The notes beneath the pieces were generated by a model. The model had not been told where the DNA came from, did no database searches, and worked only from the letters and a program-made list of their open reading frames with translations. A program made the translations under genes and the position numbers. Below are positions 7,740 to 16,384 of a stretch of 64,000 nt of DNA, piece by piece (position 1 is the first letter of the stretch; each line of letters opens with the position of its first letter). Source of the stretch: Methylocystis sp. ATCC 49242 (lineage in GTDB: Bacteria > Pseudomonadota > Alphaproteobacteria > Rhizobiales > Beijerinckiaceae); contig NZ_KE124774.1 of assembly GCF_000188155.2 (NCBI RefSeq), positions 3,230,356 to 3,294,355 on the forward strand, written 5' to 3'.

Positions 7740-10076
7740 TCACCCCGCCTGCACGAAACTCTCCAGCACCATTTTCCTTCCGGCCTTGTCGAAATCGACG
7801 GTGAGCTTGTTTCCGTCCACCGCCGCCACCGTTCCGGGGCCGAATTTCAGATGCAGCACGCGCGCGCCGGCGGTGTAGCGCCCGGCGGTCGACGCGCGCG
7901 AAATCACTTCTCCATCGATGGTCAGCGGCTGTTTCGCGCGGGAGGGCCGCGTCTCCCGCGCGGGTTCGCTCCGGGCGGATGTCGCGCCCGCCTTTGCGCG
8001 CTTCCAGCCGGGCGTCGAATAATCCGAGCCATAGACGTCGAGATTGGCGAAGCGCGATACGCCATAGGAGCCATATTGCGAGCCGCCCGGCGCCTCGACC
8101 ACCTCGACGTGATCCGAGGGAAGGTTGTCCACGAAGCGCGACGGCACGGTCGGCTGCCACAGGCCGCGAATGCGGCGGTTGCTCGCGAAGAAAATTTTCG
8201 CGCGACGCTTGGCGCGCGTGATGCCGACATAGGCGAGTCGGCGCTCTTCCTCGAGCCCGGCGCGGCCCTGTTCGTCGAGCGAGCGCTGATGCGGAAAGAG
8301 CCCTTCCTCCCAGCCGGGGAGATAAACGGTCTCGAACTCAAGCCCCTTCGCGGCGTGGAGCGTCATGATCGATACGCGCTCCTGCTCCTTCGCTTCGTCG
8401 GCCTCCATCACGAGAGAGACATGTTCGAGGAAGGCGGCGAGGTCGGGGAACTCCTCCATCGCGCGCACCAGCTCTTTCAGGTTTTCGAGACGGCCGGCGG
8501 CCTCGGGCGTCTTGTCCTGCCTCCACATTTCCGTGTAGCCGGATTCGTCGAGCACCATTTCGGCGAGTTCGTGTTGCGGCTTCACGTCGATGAGTTCGCG
8601 CCAGCGGTCGAAGTCGCAGATCAGCGCGCGCAGCGCGCCGCGCGGCTTCGGCTTCAGCTCCTCGGTTTCGACGAGGACGCGCGCCGCCTGCATCAGCGGG
8701 ATGCGTTCGCGCCGCCCATATTCATGCAGCATCTGAACCGTCGCGTCGCCGAGGCCGCGCTTGGGCGTATTGACGATGCGCTCGAAGGCGAGATCGTCGG
8801 AAGGCTGCGCGACGCAGCGCAGATAGGCGAGCGCGTCCCTGATCTCCATGCGCTCGTAGAAGCGCGGGCCGCCGATGATGCGATAGGGCAGGCCGATCTC
8901 AACGAAGCGCTCCTCGAATTCGCGCATCTGGAAGGACGCGCGCACGAGGATGGCGATTTCTTCGAGCGAATGGCTTTTTCGGTGGAGCTGCTCGATGTCT
9001 TCACCGATGACGCGCGCTTCCTCCTGACTGTCCCAGACGCCGGTGAGCGTCACCTTGTCGCCGGCGGCGCCGTCGGTGAAGAGCGTCTTGCCGAGACGGT
9101 CCTCGTTATGCGCGATGAGATGCGAGGCGGCGGCTAGGATGTGGCCGGTCGAGCGGTAATTGCGTTCGAGCCGGATGATCCTCGCGCCGGGAAAATCCTG
9201 TTCGAAGCGCAGGATGTTTTCGACTTCCGCGCCGCGCCAGCCATAAACGCTCTGGTCGTCGTCGCCCACGCAACACACGTTGCGCCGCCCCTGCGAAATC
9301 AGCCGCAGCCACAGATATTGTGCGACATTCGTGTCCTGATATTCGTCGACGAGGATATATTTGAAGCGCTTTTGATATTCCGCGAGAACGTCCGGATTTT
9401 CGCGAAAGAGCCGCAGTGACTCGAGCAGCAGATCGCCGAAGTCGACGGCGTTGAGTATCTTGAGCCGCTCCTGATAGAGCGCGTAAAGCGCGGCGCCCTT
9501 GCCGTTCGCAAAACTCTCGGCGTCGCCCGCGGGAACCTGCGCGGGCGTCAGGCCGCGGTTCTTCCAGCCGTCGATGCGCATGGCGAGGGCGCGGGCGGGC
9601 CAGCGCTTGTCGTCGATGTTCTCGGCCTGCAGAACCTGTTTGAGCAGACGTATCTGGTCGTCGGTGTCGAGAATGGTGAAATTGGGCTTCAGGCCCACGA
9701 GCTCCGCGTGGCGGCGCATGATTTTGGCGCTGATGGCGTGGAAGGTGCCGAGCCATTGCATGGCCTGCGCGCCTTCGCCGACCAGCGCCTCGACGCGCTC
9801 GCGCATTTCGCGCGCCGCCTTGTTGGTGAAGGTGACGGCGAGGATTTCATAGGCGCGCGCCTTGCCGAGCTGCAGGATATGGGCGATGCGCGTCGTGAGC
9901 GCGCGCGTCTTGCCCGTGCCGGCGCCCGCGAGCACCAGAACCGGCCCGTCGAGCGTCTCGACCGCGGCGCGCTGCTCGGGGTTCAGCCCCTCGAGATAGC
10001 GCGGCCCGTGCGCCAGAGCGGCGGCGCGGGCGGCGAGCCCGCCGGGCTCGGGCGCGTAATCGTCGAAATCGGTCAA
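7740..10076 (-). CDS. pcrA: ATP-dependent DNA helicase, UvrD/PcrA family
   Basis: The 778-residue protein has the superfamily 1A helicase motifs in order: Walker A GAGTGKTRALTTR near residue 53, DEYQDTN (motif II), LERNYRST (motif IV), MTLHAAKGLEFETVYLPG (motif V) and RRLAYVGITRAK (motif VI). A C-terminal Tudor-like domain (VLHLKFGPGTVAAV) of the kind that binds RNA polymerase in PcrA/UvrD is present. It unwinds DNA in nucleotide-excision and mismatch repair and in resolving transcription blocks. The start is TTG at 10076, with GAGGAG 7 bases upstream; the nearest ATG (10098) is out of frame. It is the last gene of a minus-strand run from sspB. Confidence 0.93.
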   Translation of the reverse strand: MTDFDDYAPEPGGLAARAAALAHGPRYLEGLNPEQRAAVETLDGPVLVLAGAGTGKTRALTTRIAHILQLGKARAYEILAVTFTNKAAREMRERVEALVGEGAQAMQWLGTFHAISAKIMRRHAELVGLKPNFTILDTDDQIRLLKQVLQAENIDDKRWPARALAMRIDGWKNRGLTPAQVPAGDAESFANGKGAALYALYQERLKILNAVDFGDLLLESLRLFRENPDVLAEYQKRFKYILVDEYQDTNVAQYLWLRLISQGRRNVCCVGDDDQSVYGWRGAEVENILRFEQDFPGARIIRLERNYRSTGHILAAASHLIAHNEDRLGKTLFTDGAAGDKVTLTGVWDSQEEARVIGEDIEQLHRKSHSLEEIAILVRASFQMREFEERFVEIGLPYRIIGGPRFYERMEIRDALAYLRCVAQPSDDLAFERIVNTPKRGLGDATVQMLHEYGRRERIPLMQAARVLVETEELKPKPRGALRALICDFDRWRELIDVKPQHELAEMVLDESGYTEMWRQDKTPEAAGRLENLKELVRAMEEFPDLAAFLEHVSLVMEADEAKEQERVSIMTLHAAKGLEFETVYLPGWEEGLFPHQRSLDEQGRAGLEEERRLAYVGITRAKRRAKIFFASNRRIRGLWQPTVPSRFVDNLPSDHVEVVEAPGGSQYGSYGVSRFANLDVYGSDYSTPGWKRAKAGATSARSEPARETRPSRAKQPLTIDGEVISRASTAGRYTAGARVLHLKFGPGTVAAVDGNKLTVDFDKAGRKMVLESFVQAG

Positions 10077-10126
10077 CAGGCTGCTCCTCGTGATTCATCG
10101 CAGCATACAGAAGAACGGAAGGGGAA

Positions 10127-10393
10127 TCACTGTCCCGGGAGGCGGCGCTGATCTTCGTCGCCGCGCCCTATCGCCCGCTCCAGCACGAACACCCTGAGCG
10201 CCGAGGACAGATTGGCCTCTCCGCGCCCCGCGTCCACCTGCGCCACGAGCGCCGCGAGCGAGAGCCCGTCCCTCGCCGCGATGTCCTTCAGCGCGCGCCA
10301 GAAGGCGTCCTCCAGCGAGACGCTCGTGCTGTGGCCTGCGATGACGACGGAGCGTTTTATCACGCGCATGGACGGCGCGGGCGCGTCCTTCAC
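10127..10393 (-). CDS. Ribbon-helix-helix domain protein
   Basis: This 88-residue protein contains a short strand (MRVIKRSVVIAGHSTSVSLE) followed by two helices (FWRALKDIAARDG and LAALVAQVDAGRG), the order expected for the RHH_4 family common in Alphaproteobacteria. Related proteins are presumed DNA-binding regulators; no target is visible. Its ATG overlaps the stop of the DUF4169 gene by four bases, indicating coupled translation, and pcrA follows 50 bases downstream. Confidence 0.75.
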   Translation of the reverse strand: MKDAPAPSMRVIKRSVVIAGHSTSVSLEDAFWRALKDIAARDGLSLAALVAQVDAGRGEANLSSALRVFVLERAIGRGDEDQRRLPGQ

Positions 10394-10581
10394 GCCTGGT
10401 CGTCCGGCGTCTCGCGCCTGTGCGCCTCCAGCCGCGCGGCTTCGAGGTCTTTTTGCGCCGCGGTCAGCTCACGCTCTGTCTTCGTTCGGCCGAAGGCGAT
10501 GCGATTTTCCTGGGCCTTGTCCTCGCGAAACCGTCGGTCGCGGTCCTTGCGCGCGCGGCGCAGATTGACGATTTCGCCCAT
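10390..10581 (-). CDS. DUF4169 family protein
   Basis: The 63-residue, highly charged protein starts MGEIVNLRRARKDRDR and continues as one predicted amphipathic helix with ERELTAAQKDLEAARLEAHR. This is the pattern of the alphaproteobacterial DUF4169 family, whose function is unknown. It lies between sspB (13 bases upstream) and the ribbon-helix-helix gene (4-base overlap), so the three are probably one operon. No membrane segment or cysteine is present. Confidence 0.8.
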   Translation of the reverse strand: MGEIVNLRRARKDRDRRFREDKAQENRIAFGRTKTERELTAAQKDLEAARLEAHRRETPDDQA

Positions 10582-10594
10582 CAGGCCCGACCCG

Positions 10595-11185
10595 TCAGGT
10601 CTTCTTGCGGAAGGCGTCGATCGAGATGACCTTGGCGTCGCTCTCGCCCGCCTCTTCGGCTTCCGCCGGCGCCTCTTCCTTCTTCGTCTTTTCAGGCTGC
10701 GCCTTTGCAGCAGCCGGTTTGGCGGCCGCGGGCGCCGCCGACGCCGGATGATGCGCGGTCACGAGGCTGGGGCGCATGGGCGCAGCCTCTTCCTCTTCCT
10801 CTTCTTCTTCCTCATCTTCCTCCGGTTCTGCGCCCTCGAAGCGCAGGCCGAATTCGACAGAAGGATCGAAGAAGCCCGTCACGGCGGCGAAGGGGATGTA
10901 AAGATGCTCGGGGATGGAGCGGAAGGACAGGGTGACGCCGAAACCCTCGTCGTCGACCTCGAGATTGGAATACTGGTGCTGCAGGATGATCGTCAGCTCA
11001 TGCGGCCATTGCTCGGCGAGACGGCGCGAAATCCTGACGTCCGGCGCATCGGTGCGGAAGCTGATCGTAAAGTGATGGTCGCCCGGCAGATAACCGCTTT
11101 TCGCAACGTCGGAAAGGACCTTGCGCATGACGCCGCGCATGGCGTCCTGAACGACGAGGTCGTAGCGAATGAGATCCTGGGCCAT
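10595..11185 (-). CDS. sspB: SspB-type ClpXP adaptor (alphaproteobacterial form)
   Basis: The 196-residue protein begins MAQDLIRYDLVVQDAMRGVMRKVLSD and has the SspB barrel segments HHFTISFRTDAPDVRIS and LTIILQHQYSNLEV. A Glu-rich linker (EPEEDEEEE) and a Pro/Ala/Lys tail end in KVISIDAFRKK, matching the C-terminal ClpX-binding peptide seen in SspB proteins. The adaptor brings ssrA-tagged proteins to ClpXP. It lies about 110 bases from the tmRNA gene that makes those tags. I chose the ATG at 11185 rather than an in-frame ATG 69 bases earlier because homologues start at MAQD; the ribosome site is weak. Confidence 0.88.
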   Translation of the reverse strand: MAQDLIRYDLVVQDAMRGVMRKVLSDVAKSGYLPGDHHFTISFRTDAPDVRISRRLAEQWPHELTIILQHQYSNLEVDDEGFGVTLSFRSIPEHLYIPFAAVTGFFDPSVEFGLRFEGAEPEEDEEEEEEEEEAAPMRPSLVTAHHPASAAPAAAKPAAAKAQPEKTKKEEAPAEAEEAGESDAKVISIDAFRKKT

Positions 11186-11295
11186 TGCGTCGCGCCAAAC
11201 TGCCGTTGTTCCAGCATGACATGTCCGGCGAACCGGCTCCCCGTGGGGGATCACGCCATTAGCCGCGCTTTGCCAAAACGACGGCGCCCGCGCGA

Positions 11296-11622
11296 GAAAT
11301 AGAGTGGAGGCTTCTGTTGCCAGGCGCCTCCGGGCCCCGCCTAGAAGTGCAAACCCCTAGGGCTTTGATCCCAGTTTGGGCGCTGCATTACGCAGCGACG
11401 GCCACCGGAGCATAGTTGTCGTTGGCAACTATAAGGTTTGACCCGATAACGGCGGTATCATGCCGAGCGAAAAATCACCCTTTACGCCCTCGTCAATCCT
11501 GTTTCGCCCCCGCCGGAGCCCGCCCTTCGGACGGGCTCGGGTGGAGGCGCCGGGTACCGCCCCCGGGTCCGATTGGTTTATTGCGGTGTTCGTTTATCGC
11601 CATAGCCGGCCCGAGAGCCGGC
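11296..11622 (-). ncRNA. ssrA: Circularly permuted two-piece tmRNA (ssrA)
   Basis: On the minus strand the acceptor piece comes first (about 11622-11540) and ends CGCCTCC-ACC. A 28-base spacer (11539-11512) holds a 7-bp GAGCCCG/CGGGCTC hairpin. The coding piece then begins at 11511 with GGGGGCG-AAACAGGATTGACG. GGGGGCG pairs with CGCCTCC over 7 bp, including one G-U, to form the acceptor stem across the two pieces. The tag frame and TAA lie at 11426-11388. A further stem (GGAGGC/GCCTCC, 11331-11326 with 11311-11306) lies near the 3' end. tmRNA rescues stalled ribosomes and tags the product for ClpXP. The outer ends are estimates. Confidence 0.92.
11388..11426 (-). other. tmRNA tag reading frame
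   Basis: Read on the minus strand from 11426, the twelve codons spell ANDNYAPVAVAA and are followed by TAA at 11390-11388. The tag ends in the small hydrophobic residues VAA, as needed for recognition by ClpX, and begins with the AND motif bound by SspB. The bases just upstream (ATAGTT) match the conserved UAGU element that sets the resume codon, here GCC. Confidence 0.93.
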
Positions 11623-11628
11623 AACGCG

Positions 11629-11634
11629 AATATA
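11629..11634 (-). promoter_or_regulatory. Likely -10 element of the ssrA promoter
   Basis: TATATT reads on the minus strand at 11634-11629, about 7 bases before the first hairpin of the acceptor piece (GCCGGC/GCCGGC near 11622-11604). The -35 region, 17 bases further upstream, is TTTTCC and only weakly resembles TTGACA. The position fits a tmRNA start near 11622. Confidence 0.45.
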
Positions 11635-11689
11635 GGCGGTCGCGTGGTTTTGGAAAAGGGGCGCGCGACCGCGAACTTGGTTTTGCGCC

Positions 11690-11723
11690 GATAAAGAAAA
11701 CGCCGCCGGAGCAGCGGGCGTTT
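11690..11723 (-). terminator. Intrinsic terminator after pth
   Basis: On the minus strand AAACGCC (11723-11717) pairs with GGCGTTT (11704-11698) around a 12-base loop, followed by the T-rich run TTCTTTAT. It lies 119 bases after the pth stop and just before the ssrA promoter, so it probably separates the rplY-pth transcript from ssrA. The A-tract on the left arm means it could also function in the other direction. Confidence 0.65.
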
Positions 11724-11842
11724 CCCGGGCTCCCTCGCAAAGCGGTCAGCTTATCCTTGACCGCGCCGAGAGGTCCGTTGAGAGAGTTTTTGTCGCCGCG
11801 GTCGCCGCCGACGGGCGCGCATATCGTCCGTTCGGTCGCGAA

Positions 11843-12448
11843 TCACGCCTCGCCGACGCGCTTCACCGCGCCGAAGCCTTTCGCTTCGAGCGCAAGATGC
11901 AGCCTGTTCTGCAGCCCGGCGTCGTCGCCCTTCACGATGAGATCGGCGTTGTCGGCGATGGCGTCGCAAAGCGCCTCGACCCATGGCTCCTCGCTCCGGC
12001 CGAAGTCGTTCAGCACATAGGAATGCACCAGCGATTTGTCGCCCGGATGGCCGATGCCCATCCGCACGCGCTTGTAATCGTTGCCGACATGGGCGGTGAT
12101 CGAGCGCAGCCCGTTATGGCCGGCGACGCCGCCGCCGGTCTTTACGCGGCATTTGGCGGGGGCGAGATCGAGCTCGTCATGGAAGACGACGATTTCGCCC
12201 ACGCCGATCTTGTGAAAACGCGCGGCTTCGCCCACCGAGCGGCCGCTTTCGTTCATGTAGGTTTGCGGTTCGAGCAGCATCACGCGCTCGCCCGCGATCG
12301 TTCCCTCGCGGGAAAGGCCCTGGAAGCGGGCGCGGGCGGCCGGAAAGCCATGTCGGCGGGCGATGGCTTCAATGGCCATGAAGCCGATGTTGTGGCGGTT
12401 TCTGGCGTAGGCGCGGCCGGGATTGCCGAGCCCGACGAAGAGCAGCAT
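11843..12448 (-). CDS. pth: Peptidyl-tRNA hydrolase
   Basis: The 201-residue protein starts [20 protein letters not shown], with the catalytic His in RHNIGF. The substrate-binding PQTYMNESG, the catalytic Asp region HDELDL and [12 protein letters not shown] all match bacterial Pth. It cleaves peptidyl-tRNA released prematurely from ribosomes and recycles the tRNA. I start at the ATG at 12448; the open frame continues upstream into rplY only by chance. It follows rplY by 64 bases, the usual pairing in Proteobacteria, and sits near ssrA, which also deals with stalled translation. Confidence 0.95.
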   Translation of the reverse strand: MLLFVGLGNPGRAYARNRHNIGFMAIEAIARRHGFPAARARFQGLSREGTIAGERVMLLEPQTYMNESGRSVGEAARFHKIGVGEIVVFHDELDLAPAKCRVKTGGGVAGHNGLRSITAHVGNDYKRVRMGIGHPGDKSLVHSYVLNDFGRSEEPWVEALCDAIADNADLIVKGDDAGLQNRLHLALEAKGFGAVKRVGEA

Positions 12449-12512
12449 GGAAGGCCCCGAAAGAAAATGGCCGGGAAGGTCCCGGCCATTAACACAGGAA
12501 GCGGCGTCGCGC

Positions 12513-13142
12513 TTACTTCTTTCCGCCCTTGGCCGGAGCGGCCGCAGCCGCCGCGGCGGCGGGCTCCTCGACGCCGCCGGCCGGCGGGGCGAGGCTCGCC
12601 ACGGTGAAGTTCTTGTCCGGATTGGTGGGCTTGCAGCCCTCCGGCAGCGGAATCGCCGAAATATGCAGCGAATCGTTGAAGTCCATGCCGGCGAGGTCGG
12701 CGGTGATCGCCTCCGGAATGTTGTCGGCCGGCACCCACATCTCCACCGTGTGGTAGACGATGTTGAGCGAACCGCCGCGCTTGATGCCGGGCGCGGCGTC
12801 CTGATTGATGAAATGCACCGGCACATTCACCTTGAGGCGCGAACCGGGCTTCAGGCGCAGGAAGTCGACGTGCAGCGGGAAGTCCTTGACGACGTCGAGC
12901 TGATAGTCGCGCGGAATAGCGCGCTCCTTCTTGCCGTCGATGTCGAGTTCGAAGATCGTCGTGAGGAAGTGACCCGCGAAGATCAGCTGGGTCGTGACCT
13001 TCTTGTCGAGCGAAATCGGCAGGGGCGCTTCGCCGCCGCCATAGAGTACTGCTGGAATACGGCCCTCACGGCGAACGCTGCGGGCGGCCCCCTTGCCGGT
13101 CCCGCTGCGCACCGTGGCCGCGAGCGTCTTCATCTCGGCCAT
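12513..13142 (-). CDS. rplY: 50S ribosomal protein L25 (Ctc form)
   Basis: The 209-residue protein has the N-terminal L25 domain ([20 protein letters not shown], then [11 protein letters not shown]) that binds 5S rRNA. It is followed by the beta domain of the longer Ctc/TL5 form, which starts around [17 protein letters not shown]. The end is an Ala/Pro/Lys tail. The ATG at 13142 follows AAGGA at a suitable distance; upstream in-frame residues look non-conserved. It is co-directional with pth. A palindromic AT patch at 13280-13287 (ATTATAAT) upstream could supply a -10 element. Confidence 0.93.
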   Translation of the reverse strand: MAEMKTLAATVRSGTGKGAARSVRREGRIPAVLYGGGEAPLPISLDKKVTTQLIFAGHFLTTIFELDIDGKKERAIPRDYQLDVVKDFPLHVDFLRLKPGSRLKVNVPVHFINQDAAPGIKRGGSLNIVYHTVEMWVPADNIPEAITADLAGMDFNDSLHISAIPLPEGCKPTNPDKNFTVASLAPPAGGVEEPAAAAAAAAPAKGGKK

Positions 13143-13404
13143 GTCGGTGTCCTTTGCAAAAAGAAAAAGCGCGCCCATCGCCTCCAGGGGTGTCGGAAAC
13201 ACGGCGCGCAGCCGCAGCTTATAGGGGAGGGCGGCGGGCGAGGCAAGGCGGGCCGCATTTCACAGCCAGCGCGCATGTCATTATAATATCAACGCCCGCC
13301 AAGGTTGCGTATAAGCCCTTAAAGAACAAGCCATGGGCCGCGTCGCCGGCGAATCAGCCGCCGCGCGCATGTTGCGCAAAATTCGTCACAGGAGAGTGAG
13401 CCGT

Positions 13405-14628
13405 ATGACGCCGCCAGCCAATATTTCGCGCCGAAGGGTCGTCATTACCGGCATGGGGGCCGTTTCGGCCGCCGGCGTCGGCGCGCAGGCGCTGTGGGCG
13501 GCGGCGCGCGACGGCGTCTCCTGCATCAGGCCGCTCAAGCTCGCGCGCCCCTATCCGGGCCGCATCAAGATAGCGGCGCAGGTGCCGGATTTCGATCCGG
13601 CGGCCCATATCGAGCCGGAGATTCTCCCCTATTGCGATCCGTTCACCCAGTTCTCCATCGTCGCCGCCGACGAGGCGCTGGCGCAGGCGGGCTTTGCGCG
13701 CAAGGAGGTCGGGGGGCCGCGCACGGCGGTCGTCATCGGCACCGGCATCGGCGGCGCCAAGACGATCGACGACACATCCTATGTCGAATACGCCGAAGGG
13801 GGCCGTCCCGACACGCTCGCCGTGCCGCGCCTCATCCCCAGCGCCGCGCCCACGACGCTCGGAATGCGTTACGGCGCCAAGGGGCCGACATTCGCGCTGG
13901 CGTCGGCCTGCTCCTCCGCCACGCAGGCGATCGGCGAGGCCTTCGAGATGCTGCGCGCCGGCCGCGCCGACCGCGCCATCGCCGGCGGATCGGAAGCCTG
14001 CGTCACCAACGGCTCGATCCGCGCCTGGGAGGCGCTGCGCGTGCTGACGCCCGACCTCTGCCGGCCCTTCTCCACGAAGCGCAACGGCATGACGCTCGGC
14101 GAGGGGGCCGCGGTGTTCATCCTCGAAACGCTGGAGTCGGCGGTCTCGCGCGGCGCGACGCCGCTTTGCGAACTCGCCGGCTACGGCACGACGAGCGACG
14201 CCTTCGATCCGCTGCGCGCGGACGTCGAGGGTCCGGCGCGGTGCATGCGACTGGCGCTCGAGAGCGCCGGGCTGGAGCCCGGGGACGTCGATTATCTCAA
14301 CGCCCACGGGACGGCGACCTACGCCAACGACATCACCGAATCCGAGGCGATGCGCGCGGTCTTCGGCGACCGTCCGCCGCCCGTGTCCTCGACCAAACCC
14401 ATCCACGGCCATGCGCTCGGAGCGAGCGGCGGGCTGGAGCTCTCGGTCGTCATCAACGCGCTGCGCGAGCAGATCGCCCCGCCGACGATCAATTTCATCG
14501 AGCCCGACCCGAAATGCCAGGTGGACGCCATCCCCAACCAGGCGCGCAAGATGCCGATCCGCGTCGCGCTGTCGAACTCCTTCGCCTTCGGCGGCATCAA
14601 CGCAACGCTGGTGGTGAAGGCGCTCTGA
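13405..14628 (+). CDS. Beta-ketoacyl-ACP synthase II family protein
   Basis: The 407-residue protein has the thiolase-fold KAS motifs: [15 protein letters not shown] at the N-terminus, the nucleophilic Cys169 in [11 protein letters not shown], His in [14 protein letters not shown], and a second His in [12 protein letters not shown]. The glycine-rich end is [15 protein letters not shown]. It condenses malonyl-ACP with an acyl chain in fatty acid synthesis. It is not in a fab cluster, so it may be a FabF paralogue with a specialised chain. AGGAG lies before the ATG at 13405. The small gene and murA follow on the same strand. Confidence 0.88.
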   Translation: MTPPANISRRRVVITGMGAVSAAGVGAQALWAAARDGVSCIRPLKLARPYPGRIKIAAQVPDFDPAAHIEPEILPYCDPFTQFSIVAADEALAQAGFARKEVGGPRTAVVIGTGIGGAKTIDDTSYVEYAEGGRPDTLAVPRLIPSAAPTTLGMRYGAKGPTFALASACSSATQAIGEAFEMLRAGRADRAIAGGSEACVTNGSIRAWEALRVLTPDLCRPFSTKRNGMTLGEGAAVFILETLESAVSRGATPLCELAGYGTTSDAFDPLRADVEGPARCMRLALESAGLEPGDVDYLNAHGTATYANDITESEAMRAVFGDRPPPVSSTKPIHGHALGASGGLELSVVINALREQIAPPTINFIEPDPKCQVDAIPNQARKMPIRVALSNSFAFGGINATLVVKAL

Positions 14629-14699
14629 TCGGGCCTGCTTGCCACTCCCTCCCCAAAGGCCTAGGAAAACCCGCGATTTCCCGCAGGATCGACGACACG

Positions 14700-14894
14700 A
14701 TGACGGAAGAGGGCAAGGAAACCGCCCCCGCCGCCCCAAAAGGGGCCGAATCGGGCGTGAAGTCTGGCGGCCATGCCGCAGGCAAAAAGAACGCCGCAGC
14801 GCTCTCGGCTGCTCTGCGCGCCAATCTGGCCAGGCGCAAGGCGCGCGACAGGGCGTTGAAGGCCGCAGGCGAAAAAAGCGACAGCGAGGGGTGA
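14700..14894 (+). CDS. Small basic protein upstream of murA
   Basis: A 64-residue protein runs from the ATG at 14700 to a TGA overlapping the murA start (ATGA at 14894). It is rich in Ala, Lys and Gly, and its second half reads [21 protein letters not shown], a probable amphipathic basic helix. I do not recognise a family. The tight overlap with murA and codon use like its neighbours suggest a real, translated gene, although no clear ribosome site precedes it. Confidence 0.55.
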   Translation: MTEEGKETAPAAPKGAESGVKSGGHAAGKKNAAALSAALRANLARRKARDRALKAAGEKSDSEG

Positions 14895-16189
14895 TGGACA
14901 AGATCAAAATCGTCGGCGGCTCGACGCTCAACGGCGTCATCCCGATCTCCGGCGCCAAGAACGCCGCCCTGCCGCTGATGATCGCGTCGCTGCTCACGAA
15001 AGAGACGCTGACGCTGGAAAACATGCCCCTGCTCGCCGACGTGACGCAGCTGGAGCGCATTCTCGGCAATCACGGCGTCGACTTCACCATTTCCGGCAAG
15101 CGCGCGGGCGATACGGAGAACTCCGGCCGCACGGTGCATTTCACCGCGCGCGAGATCGTCGACACGACGGCGCCCTATGAGCTGGTGTCGCGCATGCGCG
15201 CGAGTTTCTGGGTCTTCGCGCCGCTCCTCGCTCGCATGGGCGAATGCCGCGTGTCGCTGCCCGGCGGCTGCGCCATCGGCACGCGGCCCGTCGACCTGCT
15301 GATCATGGCGCTCGAGAAGCTCGGCGCGCATATCGAGATCGAGAACGGCTATGTCGTCGCCACCGCGAAGGACGGCCTCGTCGGCGCCGAGATCGAATTC
15401 CCGAAAGTGACCGTCGGCGGCACCCATACGGCGCTGATGGGCGCCTCGCTCGCGCGCGGAACCACCGTGCTGCGCAACGCCGCCCGGGAGCCGGAGATCG
15501 TCGATCTCGCCGATTGCCTCGTGAAGATGGGCGCGCGCATTTCCGGCGCGGGCAGTTCGACGATCGAGATCGAGGGCGTGAGTTCGCTCCATGGCGCGCG
15601 TCACGCCGTTCTGCCGGACCGGATCGAGGCCGGCACCTACGCCATGGCGGTCGCGATGACCGGCGGCGACGTGCTGCTCGCCGGCGCGCGCGCGGATTTG
15701 CTGCAGGCGGCGCTCGACGCGCTCGTCGAAGCGGGCGCGAAGGTGAGCGAAACCAACGAGGGCCTGCGCGTGTCGCGCAATGGCTCGGGAATCATGCCGG
15801 TCAACGTCGAGACCGCGCCTTTCCCCGCCTTCCCGACCGACCTTCAGGCGCAGTTCATGGCGCTGATGACGCGCGCGCAAGGCGTGTCCCGCATCACCGA
15901 GACGATCTTCGAGAACCGCTTCATGCATGTGCAGGAGCTGGCGCGCCTCGGCGCGCATATCCGGCTCGAGGGCGATACGGCGATCGTGACCGGCGCCGAT
16001 CATCTCGACGGCGCGCCGGTGATGGCGACGGACCTTCGCGCCTCGGTGTCGCTCGTCATCGCGGCGCTCGCCGCGCGCGGCGAGACGACGATCAACCGCG
16101 TCTATCATCTCGACCGCGGCTTCGAGCGGCTGGAGAAGAAGCTGTCCGGCTGCGGCGCGCAGATCGAGCGCATCAGCGGGCACGGGTAA
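14894..16189 (+). CDS. murA: UDP-N-acetylglucosamine 1-carboxyvinyltransferase
   Basis: The 431-residue protein begins [20 protein letters not shown] with the conserved KNAALP. The catalytic Cys lies in [14 protein letters not shown], the site attacked by fosfomycin. The [13 protein letters not shown] segment and the repeated inside-out alpha/beta structure are typical. It transfers enolpyruvate to UDP-GlcNAc, the first committed step of peptidoglycan synthesis, in the cytoplasm. Length agrees with the family (about 420). Its ATG overlaps the stop of the small upstream gene. Confidence 0.96.
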   Translation: MDKIKIVGGSTLNGVIPISGAKNAALPLMIASLLTKETLTLENMPLLADVTQLERILGNHGVDFTISGKRAGDTENSGRTVHFTAREIVDTTAPYELVSRMRASFWVFAPLLARMGECRVSLPGGCAIGTRPVDLLIMALEKLGAHIEIENGYVVATAKDGLVGAEIEFPKVTVGGTHTALMGASLARGTTVLRNAAREPEIVDLADCLVKMGARISGAGSSTIEIEGVSSLHGARHAVLPDRIEAGTYAMAVAMTGGDVLLAGARADLLQAALDALVEAGAKVSETNEGLRVSRNGSGIMPVNVETAPFPAFPTDLQAQFMALMTRAQGVSRITETIFENRFMHVQELARLGAHIRLEGDTAIVTGADHLDGAPVMATDLRASVSLVIAALAARGETTINRVYHLDRGFERLEKKLSGCGAQIERISGHG

Positions 16190-16252
16190 GGCGTCTGAAA
16201 ATCGGGCGGCCGTCGAGCCGCCTCCACCCTTGTTAAACATGCTCCATGGCGG

Positions 16253-16370
16253 CCTCGTCCTTCGAGACGCGAGCTTCGCTCGCTCCTCAGGATGAGGCCT
16301 AATCGTTGGCGCATAAAAAGAAGCCCCTCATGCTGAGGAGCCTGCGCAGCAGGCGTCTCGAAGCACGAGG
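16253..16370. repeat. Pair of 45-bp palindromic repeats in inverted orientation
   Basis: Two related units lie between the convergent murA and aminotransferase genes: 16253-16297 and 16326-16370. Each contains a GTC(T/C)TCGA-like or CTTCGAGAC core, an internal hairpin (GCGAGC/GCTCGC in the first, CCTGC/GCAGG in the second) and CCTCAT/ATGAGG ends. They are approximate reverse complements, so the whole block can fold into one long hairpin. This type of short interspersed repeat is common between genes in Hyphomicrobiales. It may serve as a bidirectional terminator or as a DNA uptake, gyrase or REP-like site. Confidence 0.75.
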
Positions 16371-16384
16371 GGCGTCAGCCCCTT

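Noticed and set aside
11460-12020. Plus-strand frame across the tmRNA and pth
   Set aside because: It lies on top of a certain structured RNA gene and a certain minus-strand gene.
13280-13287. ATTATAAT as a firm promoter of rplY
   Set aside because: The sequence is palindromic so direction is ambiguous, and no -35 is found at a proper distance on either strand.
13405-14628. NodE or other nodulation-type ketoacyl synthase
   Set aside because: No other nod gene or symbiosis feature is nearby; generic KAS II is the safer reading.
13354-15069. 571-codon minus-strand frame opposite the ketoacyl synthase and murA
   Set aside because: Complementary shadow; Arg/Ala/Gly-rich with no family features.
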